29,588 bases of DNA from JAIOSM01 sp964593725 (GTDB lineage: Bacteria > Desulfobacterota > Desulfobacteria > Desulfobacterales > Desulfobacteraceae). The notes under the pieces are model-generated. The model worked only from the letters and a program-made list of their open reading frames with translations, was not told the DNA's origin and did no database searches. Position 1 is the stretch's first letter. Each line of letters opens with the position of its first letter. A program made the translations under genes and the position numbers. Of the stretch, positions 9,401 through 16,557 are shown piece by piece. The DNA lies in assembly GCA_964593725.1 (NCBI GenBank), contig CAZQJS010000036.1, forward strand, positions 1 to 29,588. Reading direction: 5' to 3'.

Positions 9401-11106
9401 ATAATTTCCATGGCTTTTTTAAGGAGTGTAACACTCTCTTTATAATGGGGAATCACAATGACAAGGCGGCAGGCATGCCTGGCTGAAAAAGCCTTTCTGG
9501 AATTAAAGGAGAGCCAGGCAAGCTTTCCCCTCTTTTCCCGGGAGTCAAGGTTATGATCATGGGCAACCTTGTTCATAAAAATTGAAAGGTCTGTTTTAAG
9601 GTCTGATATGGTTTCTGCGGAAAATGCTGCGATCTGTATGGACTTGTTCCAGGAAACATGTTCTTTTGTGCCTGTATACTCCTCAAGAACAGCATGGAAA
9701 TTACTGCCGCCAAATCCAAAGGCGCTCACACCAGCACGCCTGGGGTAATTGTCGGTGCCTGTGCCGGGCTGATTAACCCAGGGTTTCAGGCTAGTGTTAA
9801 GGTAGAAGGTGGAATTGGCAATATCAAGTTCAGGGTCAGGTGGTTCTGCCTTCAGGGTGGGGAAATGGGTTTTGTGGTAAAGGGACAGGCTTGCTTTAAT
9901 TATCCCTGCAACGCCTGCAGCTGCTTTTGTGTGGCCTATCATTGACTTTACCGATCCAAGGGAACACCGGCCATGTTTTCCCATGGTATTTGATGATTTT
10001 TTATCCATCGAGTCTTTCATGAAATTTTTCAATGCCTGGAACTCTATTTTGTCACCAACCCTGGTACCTGTACCATGGGCTTCAATGGACTGTACAGTGC
10101 ATGGATCAACAGAAGCATTTTTATAGGCATCTTCCAGTGCCCTTTGCTGGCCTGCTGCATCAGGTGCGTAAATACCGCCTGAATTGCCATCACTGGATGT
10201 GCCGATGCCTCTTATGACAGCATATATCCTGTCCCTGTTTTCCCTGGCATCTTTAAGGCGTTTTAATACAATCATGCCAACGCCCTCCCCAAGGACAGTG
10301 CCGTCAGAATCCTTTGAAAAGGGTCTTGCATCACTGGTATGGGATAGAACACCTGTTTTTGAAAAGCACATGTGCATGAATATATCATTCAAAGCATCAA
10401 CACCACCAGTGATGGACATATCACATCTGCCCTGAATCAGCTCCATTATGGCATTGTTTATGGCACTTAAAGAACTTGCACAGGCTGCATCAACAACGCT
10501 GTTTGTACCCTTAAGATCAAGTTTGTTGGCTATTCTTCCGGCAACAACATTACCAAGAAGCCCGGGAAAAGAGTTCTCCTGCCATTCAGGGTATCTGCTG
10601 TGGATTCTTTGAATAATTTCCCGGCTTTTATTTTCTGAAATCCCTGCATCCTTTAACGCATCCTTCCATAGAGGATAGCCAAGGCGTGCACCAAGGGGGA
10701 TCACAAGTTCCTGGGTGCCTGTGACACCAAGGATAATATTTGTTCTGTTTTTGATGGAAAAATCATTTTTTATATCATATCCTGCATCTTCCAGGGCCAT
10801 TTGAGCAACCAGGATACCAAGGAGCTGGGACGTATCTGTTGCACTCAGATTGTTGGGAGGAATTCCATACCGGGAAGGGTCAAAGGATACAGCAGGTATA
10901 AAGCCGCCTCGCCTGCAATAGATATGGTCGGGACATTTCGGGTCTTCATCAAAATAATCTTTTAATGCAAAGTGGGTTTTATCTGGAATCTCTGTTATGG
11001 CATCTTTTTCACTGAAGAGTAACTGCCAGTATTCATCAAGTCCATTTGCCCCGGGGAATATACAACCCATCCCGATAATGGCAATGCAATTTTCATCCCT
11101 AGTCAT
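3490..11106 (-). CDS. pfaA: PfaA-like iterative type I polyunsaturated/secondary lipid synthase with fused PfaC-type dehydratases (KS-MAT-ACP-ACP-KR-PSDH-DH-DH)
   Basis: A single polypeptide of about 2538 residues. Domains in order (numbering from the GTG at 11109): ketosynthase 8-480 with active C210 (DAACASS), H345 (EAHGTGT) and H393 (GHTKAAAG); malonyl acyltransferase about 600-910 with GHSFGE (S702) and H809; a predicted coiled linker 1015-1075 and a Pro/Glu-rich linker 1085-1120; two ACPs with LGIDS (S1164, S1271); ketoreductase about 1375-1850 with SGGAKGVTAE, S1745 and Y1758; a PKS-type dehydratase about 1860-2125 (H1872...P1881, D2046xxxQ2050); then two FabA-like domains, 2170-2330 and 2355-2515. 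The second keeps the full HF..DPVCPG site (H2415). PfaA normally stops after PSDH and the FabA-like pair sits on PfaC behind KS-CLF; here CLF is missing. The start is ATG 11106 or GTG 11109, both served by AGGAG. PfaD lies 138 bases upstream. The product is probably an unusual acyl chain made from malonyl-CoA; its exact structure cannot be read from the sequence. Confidence 0.93.
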   Translation of the reverse strand: MTRDENCIAIIGMGCIFPGANGLDEYWQLLFSEKDAITEIPDKTHFALKDYFDEDPKCPDHIYCRRGGFIPAVSFDPSRYGIPPNNLSATDTSQLLGILVAQMALEDAGYDIKNDFSIKNRTNIILGVTGTQELVIPLGARLGYPLWKDALKDAGISENKSREIIQRIHSRYPEWQENSFPGLLGNVVAGRIANKLDLKGTNSVVDAACASSLSAINNAIMELIQGRCDMSITGGVDALNDIFMHMCFSKTGVLSHTSDARPFSKDSDGTVLGEGVGMIVLKRLKDARENRDRIYAVIRGIGTSSDGNSGGIYAPDAAGQQRALEDAYKNASVDPCTVQSIEAHGTGTRVGDKIEFQALKNFMKDSMDKKSSNTMGKHGRCSLGSVKSMIGHTKAAAGVAGIIKASLSLYHKTHFPTLKAEPPDPELDIANSTFYLNTSLKPWVNQPGTGTDNYPRRAGVSAFGFGGSNFHAVLEEYTGTKEHVSWNKSIQIAAFSAETISDLKTDLSIFMNKVAHDHNLDSREKRGKLAWLSFNSRKAFSARHACRLVIVIPHYKESVTLLKKAMEIISEQPEPDSRPPEGKGIFFNTGPADKKNKTGFLFPGQGSQYTMMGRDIVSIFPEAMDAVTLADQCFNPEQDYMIKPLHDYIFPFPDHIQPLEVSELELRNTDIAQPALGAISLAMVKVLKRFNIKPDYTCGHSFGELTALNAAGRINDTDFLNLSRVRGKYMAEASKQSGDSGSMFAVKAPMEKIEALIRDNDLDLVLANKNSHQQGVLSGSTHEIDRAVKIFKKNRVRGIKLPVAAAFHSRLVENAAKPFKKELEQITFKKSSIEVMSNTSGTFYPSDNEKAREILGNQLVNPVEFIKNIELMHKSGVSTFIEVGPKTVLTGLVKSILKDHNITCLAMDTSLGPAGKTPGPGSGLQDLAMVIASLASEGFDVDLTQWESPCTRIEDRKMNIFLTGANPKTAHDKTTIPSMDDEKLPEKSRINKINHKDDKREPMSKKNNPDSPVTTSDSMANGAMTLIRKGFESMQKLQSQTAKTHEKFLETQAEASRTLQSMMEQTKIFANNVIKSPLNTTNPIPMEPDQSVTPAEPVETVEPAEPMESVTDTPGPAMEKTEQTGTTEKTEKMVFEIISKLTGFPVEMLEPDMDIESDLGIDSIKRVEIISELEKNLPSLTALTPENMSSLKTLKEICNTIDTNSNKIDTALETIEEPKDPARSETRPAAVQSQTSSLKVLIATISKLTGFPEEMLEGDMNLESDLGIDSIKRVEILSTLEKELPGTEQLSSDEISGFKTIDEIGAYLDTVLGKALDNPPDRPSDPVKTEDQALDNAAEFKKLARQIPFLEKHPIDKIKFYNGSRISISKEKKVYLTEDAAGIAKSFKDEFIKQGINADLIDSSQDQIPKLRDAAGIVIIPDILETDNSEKSMDFLKYSFNLIKENAPYLTEAASRKSAFFATVSFLGGGFGFDGETISNPVHGGLAGLSKTAGLEWKNILCKAIDLPCSVQKCIESREDAVTLMMTHGSVETGICNKICNIPKLKPEDIDLLSRPDLGTDDLFIISGGAKGVTAECAIEIAKSFSPGIILLGRSENPTKEPEWIKGISSSREIKKAILENQFKGLSPKPVDLENAYKKLMSQREIRTNIQRIKNAGKPGITVEYFSCDITDSDGIVRLFDIIRGKHGKITGIIHGAGILEDKLIIEKSLDKFCNVFDTKVAGLHSLIRAGQNDKLKFFIAFSSIAARTGNVGQSDYSMANEVINKTLLKLSRENRDCRYLAINWGPWDGGMVDTSLKKEFKKRGIELIDKKAGACQLIAEMGAKVHNGRELVEVIIGADLFGQDEKADLKLTRAFTITLDALSAPMTNSHVINHRNVLPFAIHMELLAHGAEKNNPGLKFTGIDQMRLLKGISFTDNFVDISVKTKKCRKTESGFEAEAACFSRQGDGDNGFLNSAGIVLMDNTLPDPPVISTSSSLDLKPFPMSVEKVYESILFHGSDLYAIKSIIGWSEKGIEITAANAPLPEKWIKNHPARNWLFDPMLLDAAFQAAILWTHQNKKQVCLPSFMANFRLYSSFEKFSGDVTIRFTVNETGKHKIRGYFTFLDSNNTILASITGFEAINHASLKEKFKKDSKNEEPCQKAIISRKKILAFAQGNPSEAFGDRYKIFDNEHEMARLPRPPYFFMDRVTAIDHPQWEMVRGGWVEAQFDVPRDAWYFNADHSDTMPFCILLEIALQPCGWLAAWAGSALQSSKRLYFRNLGGKAMISKDIPRDIGTIQMRCRMTDVSKAGGMIIQDFDIEVLKNTEVIYKGTTNFGFFTKQALSKQVGIQQNKFHNYECDKSLLDRSKEIVFEKKAPLTPLDENLDKGQGMPAASLLMLDKIEQFSLDGGLYGKGYIKGIKQVNPREWFFDAHFYQDPVCPGSLGIESFIQLLRFYGLQRWQDNIKDRFTCTHMPGTTHQWKYRGQIIPSNKKIEVTAHIKDIIESGRPCIVADGALAVDGTCIYEMRDFAIVPGEKNLGNTLEKSSSRIEVSRDSL
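7174..7716 (-). repeat. Tandem acyl-carrier-protein repeat inside the lipid synthase
   Basis: Two ACP units of about 75 residues (ACP1 about 1132-1205, ACP2 about 1238-1312) share the phosphopantetheine site SDLGIDSIKRVEI and the preceding ISKLTGFP segment exactly. They are separated by a 30-residue Glu/Pro/Ser linker. Pfa synthases carry 2-9 ACPs and yield rises with ACP number, so this is at the low end. The serine codons are at 7618-7620 and near 7297-7299. Confidence 0.9.
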
Positions 11107-11124
11107 CACAATGCACTCCTGATC

Positions 11125-11138
11125 CTGAAATTTTTCAG
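11125..11138. promoter_or_regulatory. Palindrome upstream of the synthase start, possible operator
   Basis: CTGAAATTTTTCAG is a 6+6 inverted repeat immediately upstream of the synthase Shine-Dalgarno (AGGAG, minus strand, 11116-11120). A second imperfect palindrome, CAGTATAAAATACACTG, lies at 11197-11213. Together they are the only structure I see in the 138-base pfaD-synthase gap. Function is unproven, and AT-rich palindromes of this size can arise by chance. Confidence 0.25.
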
Positions 11139-11247
11139 ATTTTCTTTAATAAAAATATAACCGATCCTATGTTATCTTCTTATTTTTACAGGAAAACAGT
11201 ATAAAATACACTGGCTGGTGATTGGTTTGACAATAATTTTACATTTA

Positions 11248-12843
11248 CTACACAATCATTTTTAAAAGCTCGTCTCTTTTGGCTGGAGAAAAGTATAATG
11301 CAGAAGATGAACAATCAATATTCTGATTTTCGAGCCAGGATCTGCGCAGGGAGACACATGCTCCAAAGAGAAGATTCAGACCAATCTCCACAACTCTCCG
11401 GTTGAGATGATTTTCAAGGAAACTACCCCTGACCCACTGGTTGAATGCTCCAATGGCCGGGCCGCACCAGATCTGGTAATCAATTGACCGTTCCGGATCA
11501 CCATTAATGGCCCACCTGGATGCAAGCCCCAGATATGATCTGAAAACAAGGGCCATTTTTACTTTTGGATCAGCTTCTGCCCTTTGTATCTCTTTGAAAT
11601 TATTATTTTTTTCAAAAAATGCTCTTGTCTCAAGCCATTTCTCATTAAACTCTGCCATGAGGAATTTTTTTTCAATCTGGTTTCTATCTTTTTCAGGGAC
11701 CTGGTTAAAATCATTGTAGGTTTTATAGATATTATAAAGTTTTTCAGCTCTTATGGCAAACATGGTGCCACGTTTCAGTACCTGCACCTTTGCTCCGAGC
11801 TCAAACATGTCTGCCGCAGGTGCCATGGCCACATCTGCCTGGCGGGCCTGGGCCAGCATCTTTTTGGCCCGGGCTGATATATCTGTTTCAACACAGGGCT
11901 GATTAATCGATCCTGTCAGGATATATCCTGCTCCCATTTGAAATGCCGCCGCAGCAGACTCAGGTGTTGCAATACCTCCTGCAAGACCCACGCAGAGCCT
12001 GTCTGCAAAGTTAAATTTTTCAGCGCATTGATTCCTAAGTGAGAGCATTATTGGAAAGAGCGTCAAGGCTGGTCTGTTATCGGTATGACCACCTGAGTCA
12101 GCTTCTGCCGTGATATCCTGGGCCATGGGTATATATTGAGCAAGTTCTGCCTCTTTTTTTGTGATCATATTTTTTTCAAGGAGCTGATTGACAAGTTTTA
12201 CCGGAGGAGGAGAGAAAAATTCCTTTGCAACTTCCACCCTTGAGACTTTGGCAATGATCTTGTTGGGGCAGGTTACTTTGCCGTCAAAATCCTGGCAAAG
12301 CCCTTTAATGCGATAATATACAAGGGGCAGTGTTATCCGCATGAACGCAGCAGCACTGACCAGATTAATATTGTGCTTTAAATACAGGTTTACCACTGCC
12401 ATTTCATGGTCAGGATCATTGGGTGAATGGATAAGGTTAAAACCAAATGTGTTTGAAGGTACCTTGTCTTTTAATTCGATGATTGCATGTTCGATCCTGT
12501 TGAGGGAGAGCCCCCCTGCACCAAAAAAAGCGGTCATCCCGTTTTCAGCCATGGATTTAACCATTTTTACCGAACTTATTCCATTGGCCATGGCTCCTGC
12601 AATATAGGCATATTTAAGATTATGCCTTTTTTTAAAATCCATATTCCCTAAACTTTCAGGAAGAAGGGGTGGAATATAGGCTTTAAGGCGGTATTTCTGT
12701 GATACCGAACCATTGCTCCGGGACAGGACATAGAGAGGTTTTGCAATTTTAAACAGGTGCAGTTTTATATCTTCAATATTCTGCACTATTTCATTGTCAG
12801 ATGGCTTGGGAAAAATAGTAAAATCTTCAGTTTTTTTTGTCAT
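11248..12843 (-). CDS. pfaD: PfaD-family trans-acting enoyl reductase (flavin-dependent, 2-nitropropane dioxygenase fold)
   Basis: A 531-residue FMN-type TIM-barrel enoyl reductase that, in Pfa synthases, reduces the enoyl-ACP intermediates in trans. Diagnostic segments are AGAMANGISS (82-91), FGAGGLSLNRIE (107-118), EADSGGHTDNRP (247-258), GLAGGIATPESAAAAF (286-301) and GAGYILTGSINQP (304-316), which together mark the PfaD subfamily rather than ordinary nitronate monooxygenase. Length matches PfaD (about 530-560). The ATG has an AGGA a few bases upstream. It sits between the symporter (52-base gap) and the megasynthase (138-base gap) on the same strand. The megasynthase has no ER domain, so this gene supplies it. 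Confidence is high. Confidence 0.95.
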   Translation of the reverse strand: MTKKTEDFTIFPKPSDNEIVQNIEDIKLHLFKIAKPLYVLSRSNGSVSQKYRLKAYIPPLLPESLGNMDFKKRHNLKYAYIAGAMANGISSVKMVKSMAENGMTAFFGAGGLSLNRIEHAIIELKDKVPSNTFGFNLIHSPNDPDHEMAVVNLYLKHNINLVSAAAFMRITLPLVYYRIKGLCQDFDGKVTCPNKIIAKVSRVEVAKEFFSPPPVKLVNQLLEKNMITKKEAELAQYIPMAQDITAEADSGGHTDNRPALTLFPIMLSLRNQCAEKFNFADRLCVGLAGGIATPESAAAAFQMGAGYILTGSINQPCVETDISARAKKMLAQARQADVAMAPAADMFELGAKVQVLKRGTMFAIRAEKLYNIYKTYNDFNQVPEKDRNQIEKKFLMAEFNEKWLETRAFFEKNNNFKEIQRAEADPKVKMALVFRSYLGLASRWAINGDPERSIDYQIWCGPAIGAFNQWVRGSFLENHLNRRVVEIGLNLLFGACVSLRRSWLENQNIDCSSSALYFSPAKRDELLKMIV

Positions 12844-12895
12844 GACATCCTGATAATATATGATTAATAAACAGTACTATAAAATTTTATTTATT

Positions 12896-14260
12896 TCAAT
12901 CTTTATAAGGATAAACCCTTGTTGGATCGCTGAAATATTGTCTGGTCTCCTTAAGAACTACCGGGCTTAAGAAAATAATGCCAATAAGATTAGGCCAGAT
13001 CATAAGAGCGTTCATACAGTCACCTATTGCCCAGACAGTGGGAAGCTCAAGAGTAGCTCCCACTGGTATGAGGCAACAGTATAAAAGTCTGTATGGCAGA
13101 ACAAATTTTTCTCCTGCAAGGTATGATACACACCGGTCTCCATAATATGACCAGGTAATGATAGTGGACAGAGCAAAAAAGACAATTCCGATTGCAACGG
13201 TGTAACCGCCCGGGCCGGGAAGTCCTGTTTCAAATGCCCGGGCTGTCAGTATCGCCCCTGTTTCCCCGGTGGTGTATGCACCGGTTAATATGATGACAAG
13301 TGCTGTCATTGTGCATACAACAATTGTATCAACAAATGGGCCTATCATGGCCACAAGGCCCTCACGTACAGGTTCAGTTGTTTTTGCAGCACCATGGGCT
13401 ATGGGTGAGCTGCCAAGTCCTGCTTCATTGGAAAAAACACCACGGGAAATACCAAATCTGATTGCGTAGGCCAGGGAAGCACCTGTAAATCCTCCGGTTG
13501 CAGCAGTGCCTGAAAAAGCATCATTGATGATAATACTAAATGCAACTCCTATCTGGTCACGGTTTACAAAAATAATCACAATGGCTCCTATTATATAGTA
13601 GAGGGCCATAATGGGTACCATTTTACTTGCTACCTGGGCAATACGTTTTATGCCTCCAATGATAACCAGAAATACTAAGAATGCAAGGACAAGTCCGGTT
13701 GCAGGTTTAGGGATGGAGAAATATGATGAAATAGGGTCGGCAACCGAGTTTGCCTGGATCATATTTCCTATGCCAAGGGATGCTGCAGCTGCAAACAGTG
13801 CGAATAATATACCAAGCCACTTCTGTTTCAACCCCCGTTCAAGATAGTACATGGGTCCGGCACTGACTGTTCCGTTTTTGCCAATGACCCGATATTTCAA
13901 GGAGAGGAGGCATTCACCGTATTTCAGTCCCATGCCAAAAACAGCTGTGAGCCACATCCACAGAACAGCACCAGGGCCTCCCATGGCAATTGCAGTGCCG
14001 ACACCTGCAATATTACCAACTCCAATTGTTGCTGCAAGGGATGCATTTAATGCCTGTAAATGTGAGATCTCTCCCGGATCATCCTTATTATCAAATCTGC
14101 CTGAAATCAATAATAAACTATAGCCGAATTTTCGTAATTGTATGAAAGCTGTTGCCAGGGAAATGTACAGTCCGCCTCCGACAAGCATTATGATTGTAGG
14201 AACTCCCCACAAAGCTTCGCTAATGTCCTTTACAAGCTGGTGGAACTGGAACTCCAGCAT
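12896..14260 (-). CDS. Alanine/glycine:cation symporter (AGCS family)
   Basis: A 454-residue inner-membrane transporter of the AGCS (AlsT/DagA) family, which takes up alanine or glycine with Na+ or H+. Family segments are visible: ASLAATIGVGNIAGVGTAI (about 73-91), GGPGAVLWMW with GMGLKYGE (about 94-114), GPMYYLERGL (about 136-145), and RFGISRGVFSNEAGLGSSPI with AHGAAKT (about 268-292). About 10-11 hydrophobic segments fit the family and the length is normal. The ATG is preceded by a strong GGGAGG. It is the first of three same-strand genes leading into pfaD and the lipid synthase, with only 52 bases to pfaD, so co-transcription is plausible. Whether amino-acid uptake is linked to the lipid product or the genes are merely neighbours is unknown. 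Confidence 0.93.
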   Translation of the reverse strand: MLEFQFHQLVKDISEALWGVPTIIMLVGGGLYISLATAFIQLRKFGYSLLLISGRFDNKDDPGEISHLQALNASLAATIGVGNIAGVGTAIAMGGPGAVLWMWLTAVFGMGLKYGECLLSLKYRVIGKNGTVSAGPMYYLERGLKQKWLGILFALFAAAASLGIGNMIQANSVADPISSYFSIPKPATGLVLAFLVFLVIIGGIKRIAQVASKMVPIMALYYIIGAIVIIFVNRDQIGVAFSIIINDAFSGTAATGGFTGASLAYAIRFGISRGVFSNEAGLGSSPIAHGAAKTTEPVREGLVAMIGPFVDTIVVCTMTALVIILTGAYTTGETGAILTARAFETGLPGPGGYTVAIGIVFFALSTIITWSYYGDRCVSYLAGEKFVLPYRLLYCCLIPVGATLELPTVWAIGDCMNALMIWPNLIGIIFLSPVVLKETRQYFSDPTRVYPYKD

Positions 14261-14315
14261 TGAAACCTCCCTGAGTTAATTCAGTATCAAGCAGTAAAAA
14301 TATTACCCTAACCGG

Positions 14316-14342
14316 AGTATAATAACTCCAAACTAAAGTCAA
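14316..14342 (-). promoter_or_regulatory. Possible promoter of the symporter-pfaD-synthase unit
   Basis: On the minus strand TTGACT (14337-14342) and TATACT (14316-14321) are separated by only 15 bases, shorter than the ideal 17. They lie about 55 bases before the symporter ATG. No better match was seen in the 14261-14400 divergent gap. Confidence 0.3.
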
Positions 14343-14405
14343 GGAGAAAAGGCGCTGGAAAATAAACCCGGACACGGCTGAAGCCAGCTTTTGATCTGAT
14401 TATTC

Positions 14406-14434
14406 TTGACATATTTTACAAGCCACGGTATCAA
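14406..14434 (+). promoter_or_regulatory. Predicted sigma-70 promoter of the small lipoprotein gene
   Basis: A perfect TTGACA (14406-14411) is followed after exactly 17 bases by TATCAA (14429-14434), 37 bases before the chosen ATG. Confidence 0.55.
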
Positions 14435-14471
14435 GTTATTTTAATATAAATAAAAAGAAAGGGAGATGTAT

Positions 14472-14936
14472 ATGTTGAATCTTATCCTTGAAAAAAGACA
14501 AATCATATTTGTTATTATAATTATGGCCAGCAGTTGCTTTCTTGGGTGTGTTTCTTCCTCCCCGAATATTGATCCCAATGCTGAAAAATGGATCGGTGAA
14601 CTTACAGGACCAGCCAATGGTAATTTAGAATTTTATATTACAAAGACAGGGGAAAACACTGACCTCTATTCTGTTAAAGGATTTTTTATTCTGCATCTTA
14701 AGTCCACCGGAGGGTATGGTAAGGCTGTTGCCAAAGGTAATATTAAGGGTGTTGTGAAAAATGGAGTTATTAACGCAAGACTGTCAGGATATATCAGGGC
14801 AGATATGGGCTCTTCACCACTATCTGGTGAGATCACAGGAGATTTTACAACAGTAAAGGCTAAAGGGACATGGATGATGTCCCACAGAGAAGATGCTGTA
14901 TCAGGTGAATGGACAGCTAAAAAGAGTGCATCATAG
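14472..14936 (+). CDS. Small predicted lipoprotein of unknown function
   Basis: A 154-residue exported protein. A basic start and hydrophobic segment end in the lipobox FLGC, so Cys at about residue 26 should be lipidated. The mature part is rich in Gly, Thr and short alternating hydrophobic strands (GKAVAKGNIKGVVKNGVINARLSG and SGEITGDFTTVKAKGTW style), suggesting a small beta-barrel or beta-sandwich. I do not recognise the family. An upstream ATG at 14466 sits directly against the GGGAG ribosome site, while ATG 14472 has a six-base spacing, so I prefer 14472. The gene has its own promoter and a hairpin terminator directly after the stop, so it looks monocistronic. Confidence 0.7.
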   Translation: MLNLILEKRQIIFVIIIMASSCFLGCVSSSPNIDPNAEKWIGELTGPANGNLEFYITKTGENTDLYSVKGFFILHLKSTGGYGKAVAKGNIKGVVKNGVINARLSGYIRADMGSSPLSGEITGDFTTVKAKGTWMMSHREDAVSGEWTAKKSAS

Positions 14937-14959
14937 CTTTGTTTTAACAAAGGCTTTTT
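14937..14959 (+). terminator. Intrinsic terminator after the small lipoprotein gene
   Basis: CTTTGT / ACAAAG forms a 6-bp stem with a TTTA loop (7 bp if the loop closes further), followed by GGC and five T's. It starts one base after the TAG stop. It covers an in-frame TTG at 14958 that could otherwise be taken as the start of the next gene. Confidence 0.55.
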
Positions 14960-14981
14960 GCTTATACAATTAAACTCCATC

Positions 14982-16502
14982 ATGATTTTAATTTATCCCC
15001 CGGTAGTTAAGCCGTGTGAGCCGCCCGGCGGGGTTGCCCTGCTTGCAGGAGCCCTGAAAAAACATAATATGGAATGCAAAGTTTATGATGCCAATATTGA
15101 AGGTCTGTTATTTCTTATAAATTCCAATGTAGAGCCTGATTCAAGCTGGACTAAACGGGCTGTTTCCCACCGGCAGGATAACATTGAGAGTATAAAGGAT
15201 TCCTCTTTATATAAGAATTTTGATCGTTATAAGCAAAAGCTCTTTGATATTAACCATATTTTAAATGCAGCACTTTCATCAAAACGTTTTAAATTGAGCC
15301 TTGCTGATTTTAAAGATGAAAAACTGTCTCCTGTTAGAAGCCTGGATCTGCTGAGCGCTGCTGATAATTTTCAGGAAAATCCCTTTTATGAATATTTTGA
15401 GGCCTGCCTGAAGGCTGGAATCATGAATTCAGATTCCAGATATATTGGTATTTCACTTTGTTATCTGAGCCAGGCACTTACAGCTTTTGCCCTTGCAGGG
15501 TGGATTAAAGATAATTTCAGAGATAAAAAGATTATTTTTGGAGGCGGCCTTGTTTCAACCTGGATGAGCATGCCTGGTTTTAATAACCCCTTTAAAGGAT
15601 TAATTGATATCCTTGTACAGGGAGAGGGAGAAAATGCAGTACTTGCTGCATGCGGAATAGAGCAGCCGTCCTTGGCAGGCAGGTATTGCCCGGATTTTGA
15701 TTTTGCCGTGTGGGACTCATATCTGGCACCGGGCAGGATTATTCCCTTCAGTACATCAAGGGGATGTTATTGGAGACGATGCAGGTTCTGCCCTGAAAAA
15801 GCAGAAAAAACACAATACAGACCCTTAAAGATTTCACAGGCTCTGGCAAATCTTTCCATACTGTCAGATAAATATGAACACGATTATGTCCATTTTATTG
15901 ATAATGCAATATCTCCTGCTTTGATGAAAGCCCTTGTAAAGAGCAATATGAAAAAGAAAATACCTTTTTTATGGTATGGCTTTGCACGTATGGGCAGGGA
16001 ACTGGAGGATTTTGATTATGTAAGATCATTAAAAGAATCAGGATGTGTGATGCTGAACCTGGGTCTTGAGTCAGGGGATCAGGATGTTTTGGATAAGATG
16101 GATAAGGGCATTGATTTAAGGGTTGCATCCAATATTCTTAAAAATTTAAAAAGAGCCGGGATTATAACCTATATATATCTTCTGTTTGGAACACCCCGGG
16201 AGACCGAAGAGTCAGCTGGAAAAACCCTTGACTATGTCACTCACCATGCCCCATATATTGATTTCATGAATCTTGCAATATTTAATCTGCCAAGATTCAG
16301 TCAGGAGGCAGAACACCTCAGAGTAACTCAGTTCTATGAAGGTGATCTCTCTTTATACCATAATTTTGAACATCCCCATGGCTGGGACAGGAAAAATGTC
16401 AGAAAATTTCTTTTTAAAAAGTTCAGAAAGAATCCCCTGCTTGCACCTATAGTTTTGAGGAATCCACCGTTTTTTACATCCAACCATGCAATGTTTTTTT
16501 AA
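14982..16502 (+). CDS. B12-binding-domain radical SAM protein with C-x4-C-x2-C cluster motif
   Basis: About 506 residues. The N-terminus (MILIYPPVVKPCEPPGG, then a YDANIEG strand) and a GGG segment near residue 187-190 resemble the cobalamin-binding Rossmann domain of the class B / BchE-like radical SAM family, but the usual DxHxxG motif is absent, so B12 binding is uncertain. The radical SAM core follows, with SRGCYWRRCRFC near 260-270: the three cluster cysteines (C262, C267, C270) are spaced C-x4-C-x2-C instead of the standard C-x3-C-x2-C. Later barrel motifs are FIDNAI, LNLGLESGDQDVLDKMDKG and YLLFGTPRETEES. An insert of about 100 charged residues separates the first strands from the rest. 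The ATG at 14982 is chosen because the earlier TTG lies in a terminator. CinA follows after 55 bases. The substrate is unknown. Confidence 0.85.
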   Translation: MILIYPPVVKPCEPPGGVALLAGALKKHNMECKVYDANIEGLLFLINSNVEPDSSWTKRAVSHRQDNIESIKDSSLYKNFDRYKQKLFDINHILNAALSSKRFKLSLADFKDEKLSPVRSLDLLSAADNFQENPFYEYFEACLKAGIMNSDSRYIGISLCYLSQALTAFALAGWIKDNFRDKKIIFGGGLVSTWMSMPGFNNPFKGLIDILVQGEGENAVLAACGIEQPSLAGRYCPDFDFAVWDSYLAPGRIIPFSTSRGCYWRRCRFCPEKAEKTQYRPLKISQALANLSILSDKYEHDYVHFIDNAISPALMKALVKSNMKKKIPFLWYGFARMGRELEDFDYVRSLKESGCVMLNLGLESGDQDVLDKMDKGIDLRVASNILKNLKRAGIITYIYLLFGTPRETEESAGKTLDYVTHHAPYIDFMNLAIFNLPRFSQEAEHLRVTQFYEGDLSLYHNFEHPHGWDRKNVRKFLFKKFRKNPLLAPIVLRNPPFFTSNHAMFF

Positions 16503-16557
16503 AAGGTGTATAAAAAAGGATATATTTGAAATAGTAAAAATATCAGGAGATGCTGTC

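Noticed and set aside
14958..14981. A TTG start adding eight residues to the radical SAM protein
   Set aside because: The codon lies in the T-run of the preceding gene's terminator, and MILIYPPV at 14982 is the usual start of the fold.
16486..16557. A 24-residue N-terminal extension of CinA
   Set aside because: It overlaps the radical SAM stop, has no ribosome site, and the family starts at MIVEIISTGDE.
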